Shown here: piece after piece, positions 18,659 through 27,404 of the stretch | Position numbering within the stretch: the first letter of the stretch is position 1 | How the letters are laid out: each line of letters begins with the position of its first letter | Assembly (NCBI RefSeq): GCF_030323265.1 | Contig: NZ_CP104991.1 | Coordinates: 770,001-806,102, forward strand | DNA length: 36,102 nucleotides | Origin: Terrirhizobium terrae | Lineage (GTDB): Bacteria > Pseudomonadota > Alphaproteobacteria > Rhizobiales > Rhizobiaceae | Direction of reading: 5' to 3' | Translations under genes and position numbers: made by a program | Notes under the pieces: model-generated | Databases searched by the model: none | Told to the model about the DNA's origin: nothing | Seen by the model: only the letters and a program-made list of their open reading frames with translations

Positions 18659-19963
18659 ATGAAAACCGCTTTTGCATCCGTTCTTACGACCGCTGCCTCG
18701 CTGCTGATGGCATCGAGCGCACTCGCCGCCACGGAAATCTCGTGGTGGCATGCCATGACCGGCGCCAATAACGAGGTCGTCGACCAGCTGGCCAAGGAGT
18801 TCAACGAAAGCCAGTCCGACTACAAAATCGTGCCGGTCTTCAAGGGCACCTATCCGGAAACGCTGAATGCCGGCATCGCCGCCTTCCGCGCCAAGCAGCC
18901 GCCGGCCATCATTCAGGTTTTCGATGTGGGAACCGGCGTGATGATGGGCGCGCAGGGTGCCATCGTGCCGGTGGCGGAGGTCCTGGAGAAGGGCGGCTTC
19001 AAGTTCGACAAGGCGCAATATCTGCCCGGCATCGTTGCCTATTATTCGAAACCAGATGGCACGATGCTGTCCTTTCCCTACAACTCGTCCTCGCCCATCC
19101 TCTATTACAACAAGGATGTTTTCGAGAAAGCCGGATTGAACGCCGATACGCCGCCCAAAACATGGCCGGAGGTTTTTGAGGCTGCCAAGAAGATCAGGAC
19201 AAGCGGCGCTGCCAATTGCGGCTTCACCTCCACATGGCTGACCTGGATCCAGACTGAAAATTTTGCCGCCTGGAACAACCTCTCCTATGCGAGCGACGAA
19301 AACGGTCTCGGTGGCACCAACGTCAAACTGGCCTTCAACTCGGAACCCTTCGTCAAGCATTTCCAGTCGATTGCCGATCTCGCCAAGGACGGCACCTTCC
19401 GTTATGGCGGCCGCACATCGGAAGCCAAGCAGCTGTTCACCTCCGGCGAATGCGGCATCCTGACGGAATCCTCCGGCGGTCTTGGCGACATCATCAAGTC
19501 CGGCATGAAATACGGAATCGGCCAACTGCCTTATGAAGAGGGCGAAGGACGGCCGCAGAACACTATTCCGGGTGGCGCAAGCCTCTGGGTCTTCGGCGGC
19601 AAGAGCGATGCTGAATACAAGGGTGTCGCCACCTTCTTCAATTTCCTGTCGCAGACAAAGATCCAGGCCCGCCTGCATCAGGTCTCCGGTTACATGCCGG
19701 TGACGATGGCGGCTTATGAAGAGACAAAGAAATCCGGTTTCTACGACAAGAACCCCGGCCGTGAGACCCCGCTTCTGCAGATGATGGGCAAGGCGCCGAC
19801 GGAAAACTCCAAGGGCGTCCGTCTCGTCAACCTGCCGCAGGTGCGCGACATCATGAACGAGGAATTTGAGGCCATGCTGGCCGGCAAGCAGGACGCCAAG
19901 GCCGCTCTCGACAAATCCGTCGAACGCGGCAATGCGGCAATCCAACAGGCGCTCGGCAACTGA
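18659..19963 (+). CDS. ugpB: sn-Glycerol-3-phosphate-binding periplasmic protein UgpB
   Basis: 434 residues from ATG 18659 (MKTAFASVLTTAASLL), preceded by GGGAGG; an upstream in-frame TTG at 18626 is less likely. The signal peptide ends near ALA. The mature sequence tracks Escherichia coli UgpB along its length: EISWWHAMTGA, YKIVPVFKGTYPETLNAGI, FNSEPFVKH, FTSGECGILTESSGG, GGASLWVFGG, SGYMPVTMAAYEETKKSGF and a C-terminal VERGNAAIQQ. UgpB binds glycerol-3-phosphate and glycerophosphodiesters in the periplasm. It opens the ugpBAEC set, which normally includes ugpQ, but no glycerophosphodiesterase gene is seen here. Confidence 0.94.
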   Translation: MKTAFASVLTTAASLLMASSALAATEISWWHAMTGANNEVVDQLAKEFNESQSDYKIVPVFKGTYPETLNAGIAAFRAKQPPAIIQVFDVGTGVMMGAQGAIVPVAEVLEKGGFKFDKAQYLPGIVAYYSKPDGTMLSFPYNSSSPILYYNKDVFEKAGLNADTPPKTWPEVFEAAKKIRTSGAANCGFTSTWLTWIQTENFAAWNNLSYASDENGLGGTNVKLAFNSEPFVKHFQSIADLAKDGTFRYGGRTSEAKQLFTSGECGILTESSGGLGDIIKSGMKYGIGQLPYEEGEGRPQNTIPGGASLWVFGGKSDAEYKGVATFFNFLSQTKIQARLHQVSGYMPVTMAAYEETKKSGFYDKNPGRETPLLQMMGKAPTENSKGVRLVNLPQVRDIMNEEFEAMLAGKQDAKAALDKSVERGNAAIQQALGN

Positions 19964-19978
19964 CATCGGCCCAGCTGT

Positions 19979-19999
19979 CCGCATGCCAAAAACATGCGG
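19979..19999 (+). promoter_or_regulatory. Intercistronic stem-loop between ugpB and ugpA
   Basis: CCGCATG and CATGCGG form a seven-pair stem around loop CCAAAAA, 15 bases after the ugpB stop. It occupies the same position as the hairpins after the other two binding-protein genes in this window. Probable role: raising binding-protein over permease levels. Confidence 0.55.
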
Positions 20000-20030
20000 G
20001 CGGCTTTCCTGATCCTCAAGGAGCCTGCCC

Positions 20031-20911
20031 GTGCAAAGCACCGTCTTTCCGAACAAGATCCTTCCCTATTTTCTGGTCGCGCCGCAGATCGTGCTGACCA
20101 TCGTGTTCTTTTCTGGCCGGCAAGCCAGGCGCTTTACCAATCCGCCATGCGGGAAGACCCGTTCGGGTTGCAGAGCACGTTTGTGGGCCTCGCCAATTTC
20201 ACGACGATCCTGTCGGATTCAAATTATCTGCATGCGTTGCGCGTCACCGTCGTGTTCAGCATTGCCACGGCTGTGCTCTCCATGGGTATCGCTCTGCTTT
20301 TGGCAACCGCCGCCGATCTCGTCGTCCGCGCAAAAGGGTTTTACCGCACGATGATGATCATCCCCTATGCGGTGGCGCCCGCTGTCGCCGGCATGTTGTG
20401 GCTGTTCATGTTCAATCCGGCCATGGGCACGTTCGCCTATATCCTGCGCCGCAACGGCATTGCCTGGGACCCGCTCCTGAACGGCGATCAGGCCATGGCG
20501 CTGGTCGTAGTGGCCGCCGCGTGGAAACAGATCAGCTACAATTTCCTCTTCTTCGTCGCCGGCCTGCAGGCCATTCCGAAATCGCTGCTGGAGGCGGCCT
20601 CCATCGATGGCGCGCGCGGATCTCGCCGCTTCTGGACGATCGTCTTTCCGCTCTTGGCGCCCACCACCTTCTTCCTGCTGGTGGTCAATACCGTCTACGC
20701 CTTTTTCGACACGTTTGGCATCATCCATTCGGTCACCGGCGGCGGACCGGCCAAGGCCACCGAAACGCTGGTCTACAAGGTTTATAACGACGGCTTCGTG
20801 AACCTCAATCTCGGCTCGTCGGCCGCCCAGTCGGTCATCCTGATGGTCATCGTCATTGCGCTGACCGCTTTCCAGTTCCGCTTCGTCGAGCGGCGCGTGC
20901 ATTATGCGTGA
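20031..20911 (+). CDS. ugpA: Glycerol-3-phosphate ABC permease UgpA, with one frameshift
   Basis: The gene starts at GTG 20031 with an AAGGAG ribosome binding site. The first frame gives [19 protein letters not shown]; then one T is missing in a run of four (20109-20112). Adding it gives [20 protein letters not shown] and continues as UgpA to FVERRVHYA, 293 residues in total, the expected size. Six membrane segments are predicted, with the EAA loop [19 protein letters not shown] near 190. The sequence parallels E. coli UgpA ([13 protein letters not shown] [34 protein letters not shown]). It pairs with UgpE. The break is probably a sequencing error. Confidence 0.92.
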
Positions 20912-20920
20912 GGTGAAACC

Positions 20921-21769
20921 ATGATCGAAAACCGTCCCATCGCCAGCCTCATGGCCCATCTGATGCTGATCCTCGGCATCATCATCGTCGCCTTCCCGAT
21001 CTATTACACCTTCATCGCCTCGACGGCGCCATCAGGCGCCATCATCCGGCCGCCGCTGTCGCTTCTGCCCGGCGGGCACATGATGGAAAACTATTCGGAA
21101 TCCATTTCCGGCGGCGTTGAGCGTGTCGTTGGCGTCAGTCTCGAACGGTTGCTGTTCAACAGTTTTGTCGTCGCCATCGCGATTGCCATCGGCAAGATCG
21201 TGATCTCCTTCCTGTCGGCCTTTGCGATCGTGTTTTTCCGCTTTCCCTTCCGCATGGGCTTTTTCTGGATGATCTTCATCACGCTCATGCTGCCGGTGGA
21301 GGTGCGCATCCTACCCACCTACAAGGTGATCGTCGATCTCGGGCTTCTCAACACCTATGCCGGCCTCACCCTGCCACTAATGGCATCGGCGACGGCCACC
21401 TTCCTGTTCCGGCAGTTTTTCCTCACCATTCCCGGCGAGATGGTGGAGGCCGCGCGCATCGACAATGCCGGTCCGTTCCGTTTCATGAAGGATATCCTTC
21501 TGCCGCTGTCGATGACCAATATCGCGGCGTTGTTCGTCATCCTCTTCATTTACGGATGGACGCAATATCTCTGGCCACTGCTCGTCACCGACAGAGCCGA
21601 AATGAACACGATCATCATCGGCCTGCGCCGCATGGTGGATTTCGCAGATGCCTCGACGCCGTGGAACTACGTGATGGTGACGGCGATCCTGGCGATCATT
21701 CCTCCCGTCATCGTCGTGGTGCTGATGCAGCGCTGGTTCGTCAAGGGTTTGGTGGAGACCGAAAAATAA
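20921..21769 (+). CDS. ugpE: Glycerol-3-phosphate ABC permease UgpE
   Basis: 282 residues, intact, starting [19 protein letters not shown] as in E. coli UgpE. Characteristic segments are [17 protein letters not shown] near 110, [19 protein letters not shown] near 150, the EAA loop [13 protein letters not shown] near 175, and [13 protein letters not shown] near 210. It has six membrane spans and forms the channel with UgpA. It follows ugpA by 9 bp, and its TAA stop shares one base with the ugpC ATG, indicating coupling. Confidence 0.95.
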   Translation: MIENRPIASLMAHLMLILGIIIVAFPIYYTFIASTAPSGAIIRPPLSLLPGGHMMENYSESISGGVERVVGVSLERLLFNSFVVAIAIAIGKIVISFLSAFAIVFFRFPFRMGFFWMIFITLMLPVEVRILPTYKVIVDLGLLNTYAGLTLPLMASATATFLFRQFFLTIPGEMVEAARIDNAGPFRFMKDILLPLSMTNIAALFVILFIYGWTQYLWPLLVTDRAEMNTIIIGLRRMVDFADASTPWNYVMVTAILAIIPPVIVVVLMQRWFVKGLVETEK

Positions 21770-22806
21770 TGGCTACGATTGAACTGAAAGACGTCCGCAA
21801 GGTCTACGGCACCAATATCGAGGCGATCAAGGGCGTGTCGCTCGATATCGCCGATGGCGAAATGATCGTGCTGGTCGGCCCGTCCGGCTGCGGAAAATCG
21901 ACGCTTCTGCGCATGGTGGCGGGGCTCGAAAGCATCACCTCCGGCGAGGTGACGATTGCCGGGCGGCGCGTCAACATGCTGGAGCCATCCGAGCGCGACA
22001 TCGCTATGGTATTCCAGAACTATGCGCTTTACCCGCACATGACCGTGCGCCAGAACCTTGCTTATGGGCTGAAGAACCGCAACACGCCGAAGGATGAGAT
22101 CGACCGGCGTATTACCGAAGCAGCGCGCGCGCTGGAAATCGAACAGTTTCTCGAACGAAAACCCCGCCAGCTATCCGGCGGCCAGCGACAGCGTGTGGCC
22201 ATGGGCCGCGCCATCGTGCGAAAACCCTCCGCCTTCCTGTTTGATGAACCGCTGTCCAATCTCGACGCAAAACTGCGCGTGCAAATGCGGGTGGAAATCC
22301 GCAGACTGCAACGTTCGCTTGCCACGACGTCGATCTATGTCACCCACGACCAGATGGAGGCGATGACGCTTGCCGACCGGCTGGTGGTACTCAATGCCGG
22401 GCGGATCGAACAAGTCGGAACCCCGATCGAGCTATACGAAAAGCCGGCCACCACTTTCGTCGCCACCTTCATCGGCTCGCCATCGATGAACCTGATGAAA
22501 CCGGCCGGAAGCCAAGCCACTGCCATCAACTGGCCGTCGAACGTGGCGACGATAGGCATCCGCCCCGAGGACCTTGTCATCGCCGATGCTGCGTCCGGCA
22601 ACGGTTTCCGCATCAGGGTAGAGATTATCGCGGTCGAACTGGTCGGTGCCGAAAGTTATGTTCATGGCGCCACTGAGCAAGGCGACACGATCGTTTTCCG
22701 CGTTCCCGGCCGCTCCGTCATCGCCATCGGTGAAAGCAGGGACCTCACTGCGGCATCTGATCGCTTTCATCTCTTCGACAGTGACGGCAAGCGCCTGCAG
22801 GCGTGA
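21769..22806 (+). CDS. ugpC: Glycerol-3-phosphate ABC ATP-binding protein UgpC
   Basis: 345 residues ([14 protein letters not shown]). Walker A is GPSGCGKST near 36-44, the Q-loop [11 protein letters not shown], the signature [17 protein letters not shown] near 135, Walker [17 protein letters not shown], then [14 protein letters not shown]. It has the MalK/UgpC-type C-terminal regulatory (TOBE) domain from about 240. In this family that domain interacts with regulators and responds to phosphate. It completes ugpBAEC. MalK-like ATPases can be shared among importers, so it might also serve others. Confidence 0.93.
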   Translation: MATIELKDVRKVYGTNIEAIKGVSLDIADGEMIVLVGPSGCGKSTLLRMVAGLESITSGEVTIAGRRVNMLEPSERDIAMVFQNYALYPHMTVRQNLAYGLKNRNTPKDEIDRRITEAARALEIEQFLERKPRQLSGGQRQRVAMGRAIVRKPSAFLFDEPLSNLDAKLRVQMRVEIRRLQRSLATTSIYVTHDQMEAMTLADRLVVLNAGRIEQVGTPIELYEKPATTFVATFIGSPSMNLMKPAGSQATAINWPSNVATIGIRPEDLVIADAASGNGFRIRVEIIAVELVGAESYVHGATEQGDTIVFRVPGRSVIAIGESRDLTAASDRFHLFDSDGKRLQA

Positions 22807-22860
22807 TTTAAATGGAGAAACAGTAAGTTTCGCGCCGCCGCTTGCATACGAATGCCAGAC

Positions 22861-22889
22861 GAATATCATTAGTCGGCTAATTGATATTC
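22861..22889. promoter_or_regulatory. AT-rich long stem-loop between ugpC and the Na/Pi transporter gene
   Basis: GAATATCATTAG (22861-22872) and CTAATTGATATTC (22877-22889) pair over 12 bases with one bulged T and loop TCGG. It is strikingly AT-rich against its surroundings and sits 18 bp before the next start codon. Without a T-run it is not a standard terminator; an operator or mRNA structure controlling the downstream gene is possible. Confidence 0.5.
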
Positions 22890-22906
22890 TGTAACATGCA
22901 ACTGGA

Positions 22907-24562
22907 ATGCCTATGTCCATCATCCTTGCCATCATCGCACTGGCTGGCCATATCGCGCTTCTTCTTTGGGGAACGCGCATGGTGCAGACCGGCATCCAGC
23001 GCGCTTTCGGTCCCAGTCTGCGGTCGTTCCTGAGCCACGCACTCAGCAATCGCATTAAGGCCTTCATGGCGGGCATGGGCGTCACGGCAGTTCTGCAAAG
23101 CAGCACTGCGACGGGGCTGATGGCAACAGGCTTTACAGCAGGCGGGCTTGTGGATCTGGGCCCGGCGCTGGCGGTCATGCTCGGCGCGAATGTCGGCAGC
23201 ACGCTGATCGTTCAGGTGCTTTCGTTCAATGTGGCGGCTGCGTCACCGGCACTCATCCTGATCGGGGTGCTGATGTTCCGGCGGGTGCAGAACCCGCAGG
23301 TTCATGATCTCGGCCGAGTTTTCATCGGCATAGGCTTCATGCTTCTTGCCCTGCATCAATTGTTAGACGTGCTGGAGCAGTACGCTGATACGCCCGCATT
23401 CCAAGGGGCGCTCCATGCCATTTCGAAGGCACCCGTCCTCAGCCTCCTGCTTGCTGCCGCGCTTACGTGGGCTGCGCATTCCAGCGTCGCCGTCGTGTTG
23501 CTGATCATGTCACTCGCAAGTCAGGGCCTTCTCGATCCCTATCAGGCCTGCGCAATGACGCTTGGAGCAAACCTCGGCACCGCGATCAATCCCGTCGTGG
23601 AAGGGCAATCGGGTGCGGCTCTCTCGGCTCGCCGTCTTCCTATAGGAAACCTTCTTACCAGAATAATCGGCGTTGCTCTCGCCTTTCTCTTCCTCGAGCA
23701 GATCACCTATCTGATGACGCAGTCAGCCGGCAGCGACAGTCGTTTGGTGGCCAATTTTCATACCGCCTTCAACCTCGTCGTCGCCGCGGTGTTCATGCCC
23801 TTCTTGTCGCCATTTGCAAACGCGCTCGTCAAATTCATGCCGCAGCGTATCGACGAAAGCGATCCCGGTCAGGCGCGATATCTCGATCCTTCAGCAAAAG
23901 AGACGCCAATTGTCGCGTTGCAGGCCGCAGCCCGCGAGGTGCTTCGTATTGTAGATACACTTGAGGAGATGCTGACGGGGACAAAGGCGGCACTTTCAAC
24001 GAACGATCGGAAGGCCTTGTCTGCCTTGCGCAAGCTGGACACGATTCTCGATCGTCTCAACACAGCGGTCAAGATTTACCTGACATCCATCGATCCCGAC
24101 GAATTCAGCGAAGCGGACAAGCGTAGGCTCGAAGAGATCCTGATTTTTTCAACGGGTCTGGAACACGCGGGCGACGTGCTGGACCAGAATGTCCTGCCGC
24201 ATCTGGCGAAACGTCTGCGTCGGGGCATGAAATTTCCGAAACCTGTCAGAGACGAGCTTGAAGCACTTTTCGACAGGTTGACGACGAACCTGCACACGGC
24301 AGCTGCCCTGTTCATGTCACAGGATGAGCGTATGGCCCGCATGCTGGCGGAGGAAAAGGTCGTTTTCAGAAAGGTTGAGCGTGACGGCACCAGGGCACAT
24401 TTCGAACTGCTTCGAAAAGGAAATGTCGATGCCTCGAAAACCAGCTCTCTGCATCTGGATTTGCTGCGAGACCTCAAGCAGTTGAATTCGCATCTGGTTG
24501 CCGCGACCGCATACCCTGTGCTGGAACAACAGGGTGAACTGCTACAGAGCCGGATCAGGTGA
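22907..24562 (+). CDS. Na/Pi-cotransporter-family membrane protein with PhoU-like C-terminal domain (YjbB-like)
   Basis: 551 residues (ATG at 22907; ATG 22913 has slightly better GGA spacing). The N-terminal half has about eight membrane segments and two inverted family repeats, the first with QSSTATGLM near 64-72. The second has HSSVAV near 190 in place of the usual QSS, a variant seen as Q to H. The C-terminal 220 residues are hydrophilic helices resembling PhoU domains. The E. coli relative YjbB has been linked to phosphate export. Placed directly after ugpC and a phosphatase gene, it may discharge surplus phosphate released from imported phosphoesters; uptake is the alternative. Confidence 0.88.
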   Translation: MPMSIILAIIALAGHIALLLWGTRMVQTGIQRAFGPSLRSFLSHALSNRIKAFMAGMGVTAVLQSSTATGLMATGFTAGGLVDLGPALAVMLGANVGSTLIVQVLSFNVAAASPALILIGVLMFRRVQNPQVHDLGRVFIGIGFMLLALHQLLDVLEQYADTPAFQGALHAISKAPVLSLLLAAALTWAAHSSVAVVLLIMSLASQGLLDPYQACAMTLGANLGTAINPVVEGQSGAALSARRLPIGNLLTRIIGVALAFLFLEQITYLMTQSAGSDSRLVANFHTAFNLVVAAVFMPFLSPFANALVKFMPQRIDESDPGQARYLDPSAKETPIVALQAAAREVLRIVDTLEEMLTGTKAALSTNDRKALSALRKLDTILDRLNTAVKIYLTSIDPDEFSEADKRRLEEILIFSTGLEHAGDVLDQNVLPHLAKRLRRGMKFPKPVRDELEALFDRLTTNLHTAAALFMSQDERMARMLAEEKVVFRKVERDGTRAHFELLRKGNVDASKTSSLHLDLLRDLKQLNSHLVAATAYPVLEQQGELLQSRIR

Positions 24563-24608
24563 TTTGAACCTTCACAATTTCAGCCCGCCACGCGGTCTCA
24601 TTCAGCGT

Positions 24609-24954
24609 TCAGGCGAGGTCAAAGACCACCACACCACCGTCCAGCTCTTTGACGCAGGTATAACGGCTTCTTTTTGCTTTCCCGCGACCCCCGGCTTCCT
24701 CCCAAGCCTCGATCACCGCAGTCTCGTGCGGCTTCTTGTCCTTCATCGGCCAACCTTTCGGGATGATCCAGCGGTTGCTGTCGCGTGATGTGATGACAAG
24801 GAGGTCGATTTGGCCGGCATCGCCATATCGAAAGCAAGGCTCCATATTGCTGGCGAAATGCTGCACCAAACAGTTTATCCCGCGCCTTCCTGGATAGCTC
24901 GTGCAGAAGCCTCTGTGGCCGCCGCGCCTCTATCGTTTTGGCCTGCTTTTTCAT
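24609..24954 (-). pseudogene. NUDIX hydrolase remnant, frameshifted and C-terminally truncated
   Basis: The coding frame begins at 24954 (MKKQAKTIEARRPQRLLHE) and reaches RQQYGALL; the next frame, from about 24835, continues CFRYGDAGQIDLLVITSRDS, then WIIPKGWPMKDKKPHE and EAWEEAGGRG. That is the NUDIX box of the diphosphoinositol-polyphosphate-phosphohydrolase-like group. A shift near 24831-24840 separates them. After KELDGG the product stops at about 115 residues, where intact relatives run to about 150 or more, so the C-terminus is lost. It converges on the Na/Pi transporter gene. The combination of frameshift and truncation suggests real decay. Confidence 0.7.
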
Positions 24955-25844
24955 TTTCGTGCATGGAGAATGCCGGAACTGGCTTTGGTCATTCAACTGA
25001 TCAGTGAAGCCTCCGCGCTAACAGGAACAGCTAAGGTGGTGAGCACGTCCCCGCTATTTCGATTAGACCGGCTCAATGCGACCATTGGTCGACCAGGATC
25101 CCGTTATGGCACAATCGTAGATGGCCTAGGGCCGGGTTTTCCAGCATTGGCCAAATCTAGTTTCGAGATATGATGGCATTTCAATGCCTTCACGGCGCAC
25201 AGCGATGGGGAGCCGCCCGCGGCAAATTCGAGCGGCAGCTCTCCGGTTTTCATTGAGCCGATCCCGTGGGACATGCGAGCCAGTCTCGCGCTTGAGGAGG
25301 ATCGAACCAGCGCCCCGCAGTTCAGAGGCTTAGGATACCCAAGGGTTAGTGACTCTCAATCCGGGCCTCAAACGGGCTTGTATTCCGGGTTGTGACCGCG
25401 AGATGGTTTTCTGCTGCCGTAGCAGAAATGTATCCATCAGCCTTCGCAATCGCCTTTCCGGATGGTCGGGCGCCGGCCATCAGCGCCGCCTAGATTTGCG
25501 AGGTACCTACGTTGAAGGACGGAATGCGCCCGTAAAGAGCGGAAGAACTTCACCTTCAAGGCGATAGTGGTGAACTGTCCGACTCGTCCCTAAGGGCACT
25601 GAGGCAATCCCGAAAAGAAGTTCGGCAACTGAAATTGCGGAAATAAATAGCGTCTCGATGGCCTGTGCATCGCTTGGGATTTCCGAGGCGTCCTGTAAAG
25701 CCGCCGAGCTTCCACTCTTTCCATTTTGGCTTGGCTCAGCGAGTTTACTCCGAAACTTTTTCGCGACGTCTTATCGAGGCCGACCGGCCAACGGGAATGG
25801 AACCATACGCTCGCTCATCGCTTCCCACGGGAAAGAGAGGCCCC
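24955..25844. other. Gene-poor stretch of about 890 bp
   Basis: Short open frames exist on both strands, but none has a convincing ribosome binding site or recognisable protein character. The stretch separates the transporter region from accessory genes and probably contains decayed sequence plus the promoter of the monooxygenase gene. A perfect hairpin at 25408-25428 is listed separately. Confidence 0.5.
25408..25428. repeat. Perfect inverted repeat in gene-poor region
   Basis: TTTCTGCT, loop GCCGT, AGCAGAAA: eight pairs, no neighbouring gene end. Function unknown; it could be an operator or the relic of a terminator. Confidence 0.45.
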
Positions 25845-27044
25845 ATGAGCAAGAAAGTTCTCATCACAGGAGCAAGCGTTGCCGGATGCACGGCGGCGTG
25901 GTGGCTCGGTCGTACCAATCGTTTCGACGTAACGGTGGTGGAGAAACACCCGGAGTTTCGTGATGGGGGGCAGAACATCGACATCCGCGGCGCAGGGCGG
26001 GAGGTCCTGCGAAAGATGGGACTGGAGGAGAAAGCGCTCCGAGCCGGTACGAAAGAAACAGGCACTGCCTGGGTCAATGAAGACGGGGGCGTTATAGCGG
26101 AGATCGACACCGCCGAACTGGGTACCGATGGGCCGACAGCGGAGATGGAGATCCTTCGTGGCGATCTCGCGCGGATCTTATACGAGGACACGCGGCAGCA
26201 GGCCATGTTCAGGTTTGGGGACACAATTGCCGCGATGGACGAGCGCGCTGACGGAGTGGCGGTTACCTTCGACAGCGGCGCGACGGGAAACTTCGACATC
26301 GTCGTGATTGCCGAAGGGGTCGGGTCGCAAACCAGGGAAATGGTGTTTCCTGGAGACAATGATCCCTATCCTCTCGACATGACCCTCGCCTACTTCACTA
26401 TCCCAAGCGAGGCGCATGATGACCGCCGCTGGCGTTGGTATCACACGACTGAAGGACGCGGCGTCTCCCTGCGGCCCGACCAGCATGGAACGGCGCGCGC
26501 GATGCTGTCGGTCCAGAAGGAACCAGAAGGCGAGCAGGACTGGCCACGGGACAAGCAGATGGCCTGGCTCCAGGAGAGGTTTGGAGACGTAGGCTGGGAG
26601 TCGCGGCGCGTGCTGAGCGGGATGCTTGATACCGATGACTTCTACTTCGACGTCCTGCGGCAGGTCAGGATGCCCAAATGGTCAAAGGGCCGCGTGGTGC
26701 TGTGTGGTGATGCCGCCTGGTGCGTCACCCCGCTGGGCGGCATCGGTGCGACGCTCGCTGTGGTGGGTGGTTACGTGCTTGCAGGGGAGCTCGCGCGCTC
26801 TGAGCATCACGGTGAAGCGCTCGCAAGGTATGAGGGCCATCTGCGCCCGTTCGTCGAGAAGGCGCAGAACATCAAGAAAATCGTGCCGCGCATCGCAAAT
26901 CCACATAGCCGATTTGGCTTGGCCTTCATGCACGCAACGGTGAAGCTTGCCGCGGCACCTGTCGTGAAGGATCTGATGGCGCGGTTCCTGGCAAACAGAT
27001 CCGATGACATCGACCTGCCCGACTACGAGTTAACCGCAGTGTGA
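25845..27044 (+). CDS. FAD-dependent monooxygenase (class A, PHBH/TetX fold)
   Basis: 399 residues from ATG 25845, with an AGAGAGG ribosome binding site. The N-terminal dinucleotide motif ITGASVAGCTAAWWL is near residues 6-20, an acidic end to strand two (VVEKHPEF) near 32-39, the middle-domain DG-like region is present, and the FAD motif GDAAWCVTPLGGIGATLAV is near 285-303. Such enzymes hydroxylate aromatics, polyketides or antibiotics such as tetracyclines; the substrate here is unknown. It stands alone on this strand, without a visible regulator. Its base composition resembles the core region, and the frame is intact. It could be a detoxifying or secondary-metabolism enzyme. Confidence 0.85.
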   Translation: MSKKVLITGASVAGCTAAWWLGRTNRFDVTVVEKHPEFRDGGQNIDIRGAGREVLRKMGLEEKALRAGTKETGTAWVNEDGGVIAEIDTAELGTDGPTAEMEILRGDLARILYEDTRQQAMFRFGDTIAAMDERADGVAVTFDSGATGNFDIVVIAEGVGSQTREMVFPGDNDPYPLDMTLAYFTIPSEAHDDRRWRWYHTTEGRGVSLRPDQHGTARAMLSVQKEPEGEQDWPRDKQMAWLQERFGDVGWESRRVLSGMLDTDDFYFDVLRQVRMPKWSKGRVVLCGDAAWCVTPLGGIGATLAVVGGYVLAGELARSEHHGEALARYEGHLRPFVEKAQNIKKIVPRIANPHSRFGLAFMHATVKLAAAPVVKDLMARFLANRSDDIDLPDYELTAV

Positions 27045-27404
27045 ACGCACCCGACGACAACGCCAAGGATCGGTTCAGGCCGGTCCTATTTCCCCTCCCG
27101 CCTCACTGTGGCTTGTTTTCAATCGTTTTCAGGCAACTCTTTCGAGGGTTACCCGTTCACCCGGCGCGAAAGCACATCGGACCGGAGAGCACATGAGACT
27201 TCCCCTATTGAACTAACGACCACGCCCCTCGGCAACATGTTCCTGACAGCTTCTGCCCGGTACAAACAGCCCCATCGGATTGCTGAGACCGCGTGGGAGA
27301 TGCTCTTCGATGACGACGCGTTCCTGCCCGATCATCAGCTCCCGGAGCTTGTAGACCACCTAGTTGACCGCGCAGCCTTCTCAGTCCGTGGTGAGGCCGC
27401 ATAA
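27045..27404 (+). other. Stretch of 360 bp without a supported gene
   Basis: It holds a weak stem near 27067-27086 (GGATCGG/CCGGTCC, one mismatch) that might end monooxygenase transcription. A 98-codon open frame at 27108-27404 has no clear ribosome binding site and no recognisable domain. Nothing else is seen. Confidence 0.4.

Noticed and set aside
18635..20056. 473-codon open frame antisense to ugpB and part of ugpA
   Set aside because: It is the codon-biased shadow of ugpB, which has a signal peptide, ribosome binding site and clear UgpB similarity; the antisense product has no recognisable domain.
25285..25320. tRNA-like sequence GGTTCGATCC on the minus strand
   Set aside because: The bases around it cannot form a five-pair T-stem, acceptor arm or anticodon arm, so no tRNA is supported.
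27108..27404. 98-codon open frame before the AI-2E pseudogene
   Set aside because: No ribosome binding site and no domain; the region may be promoter or decayed sequence.
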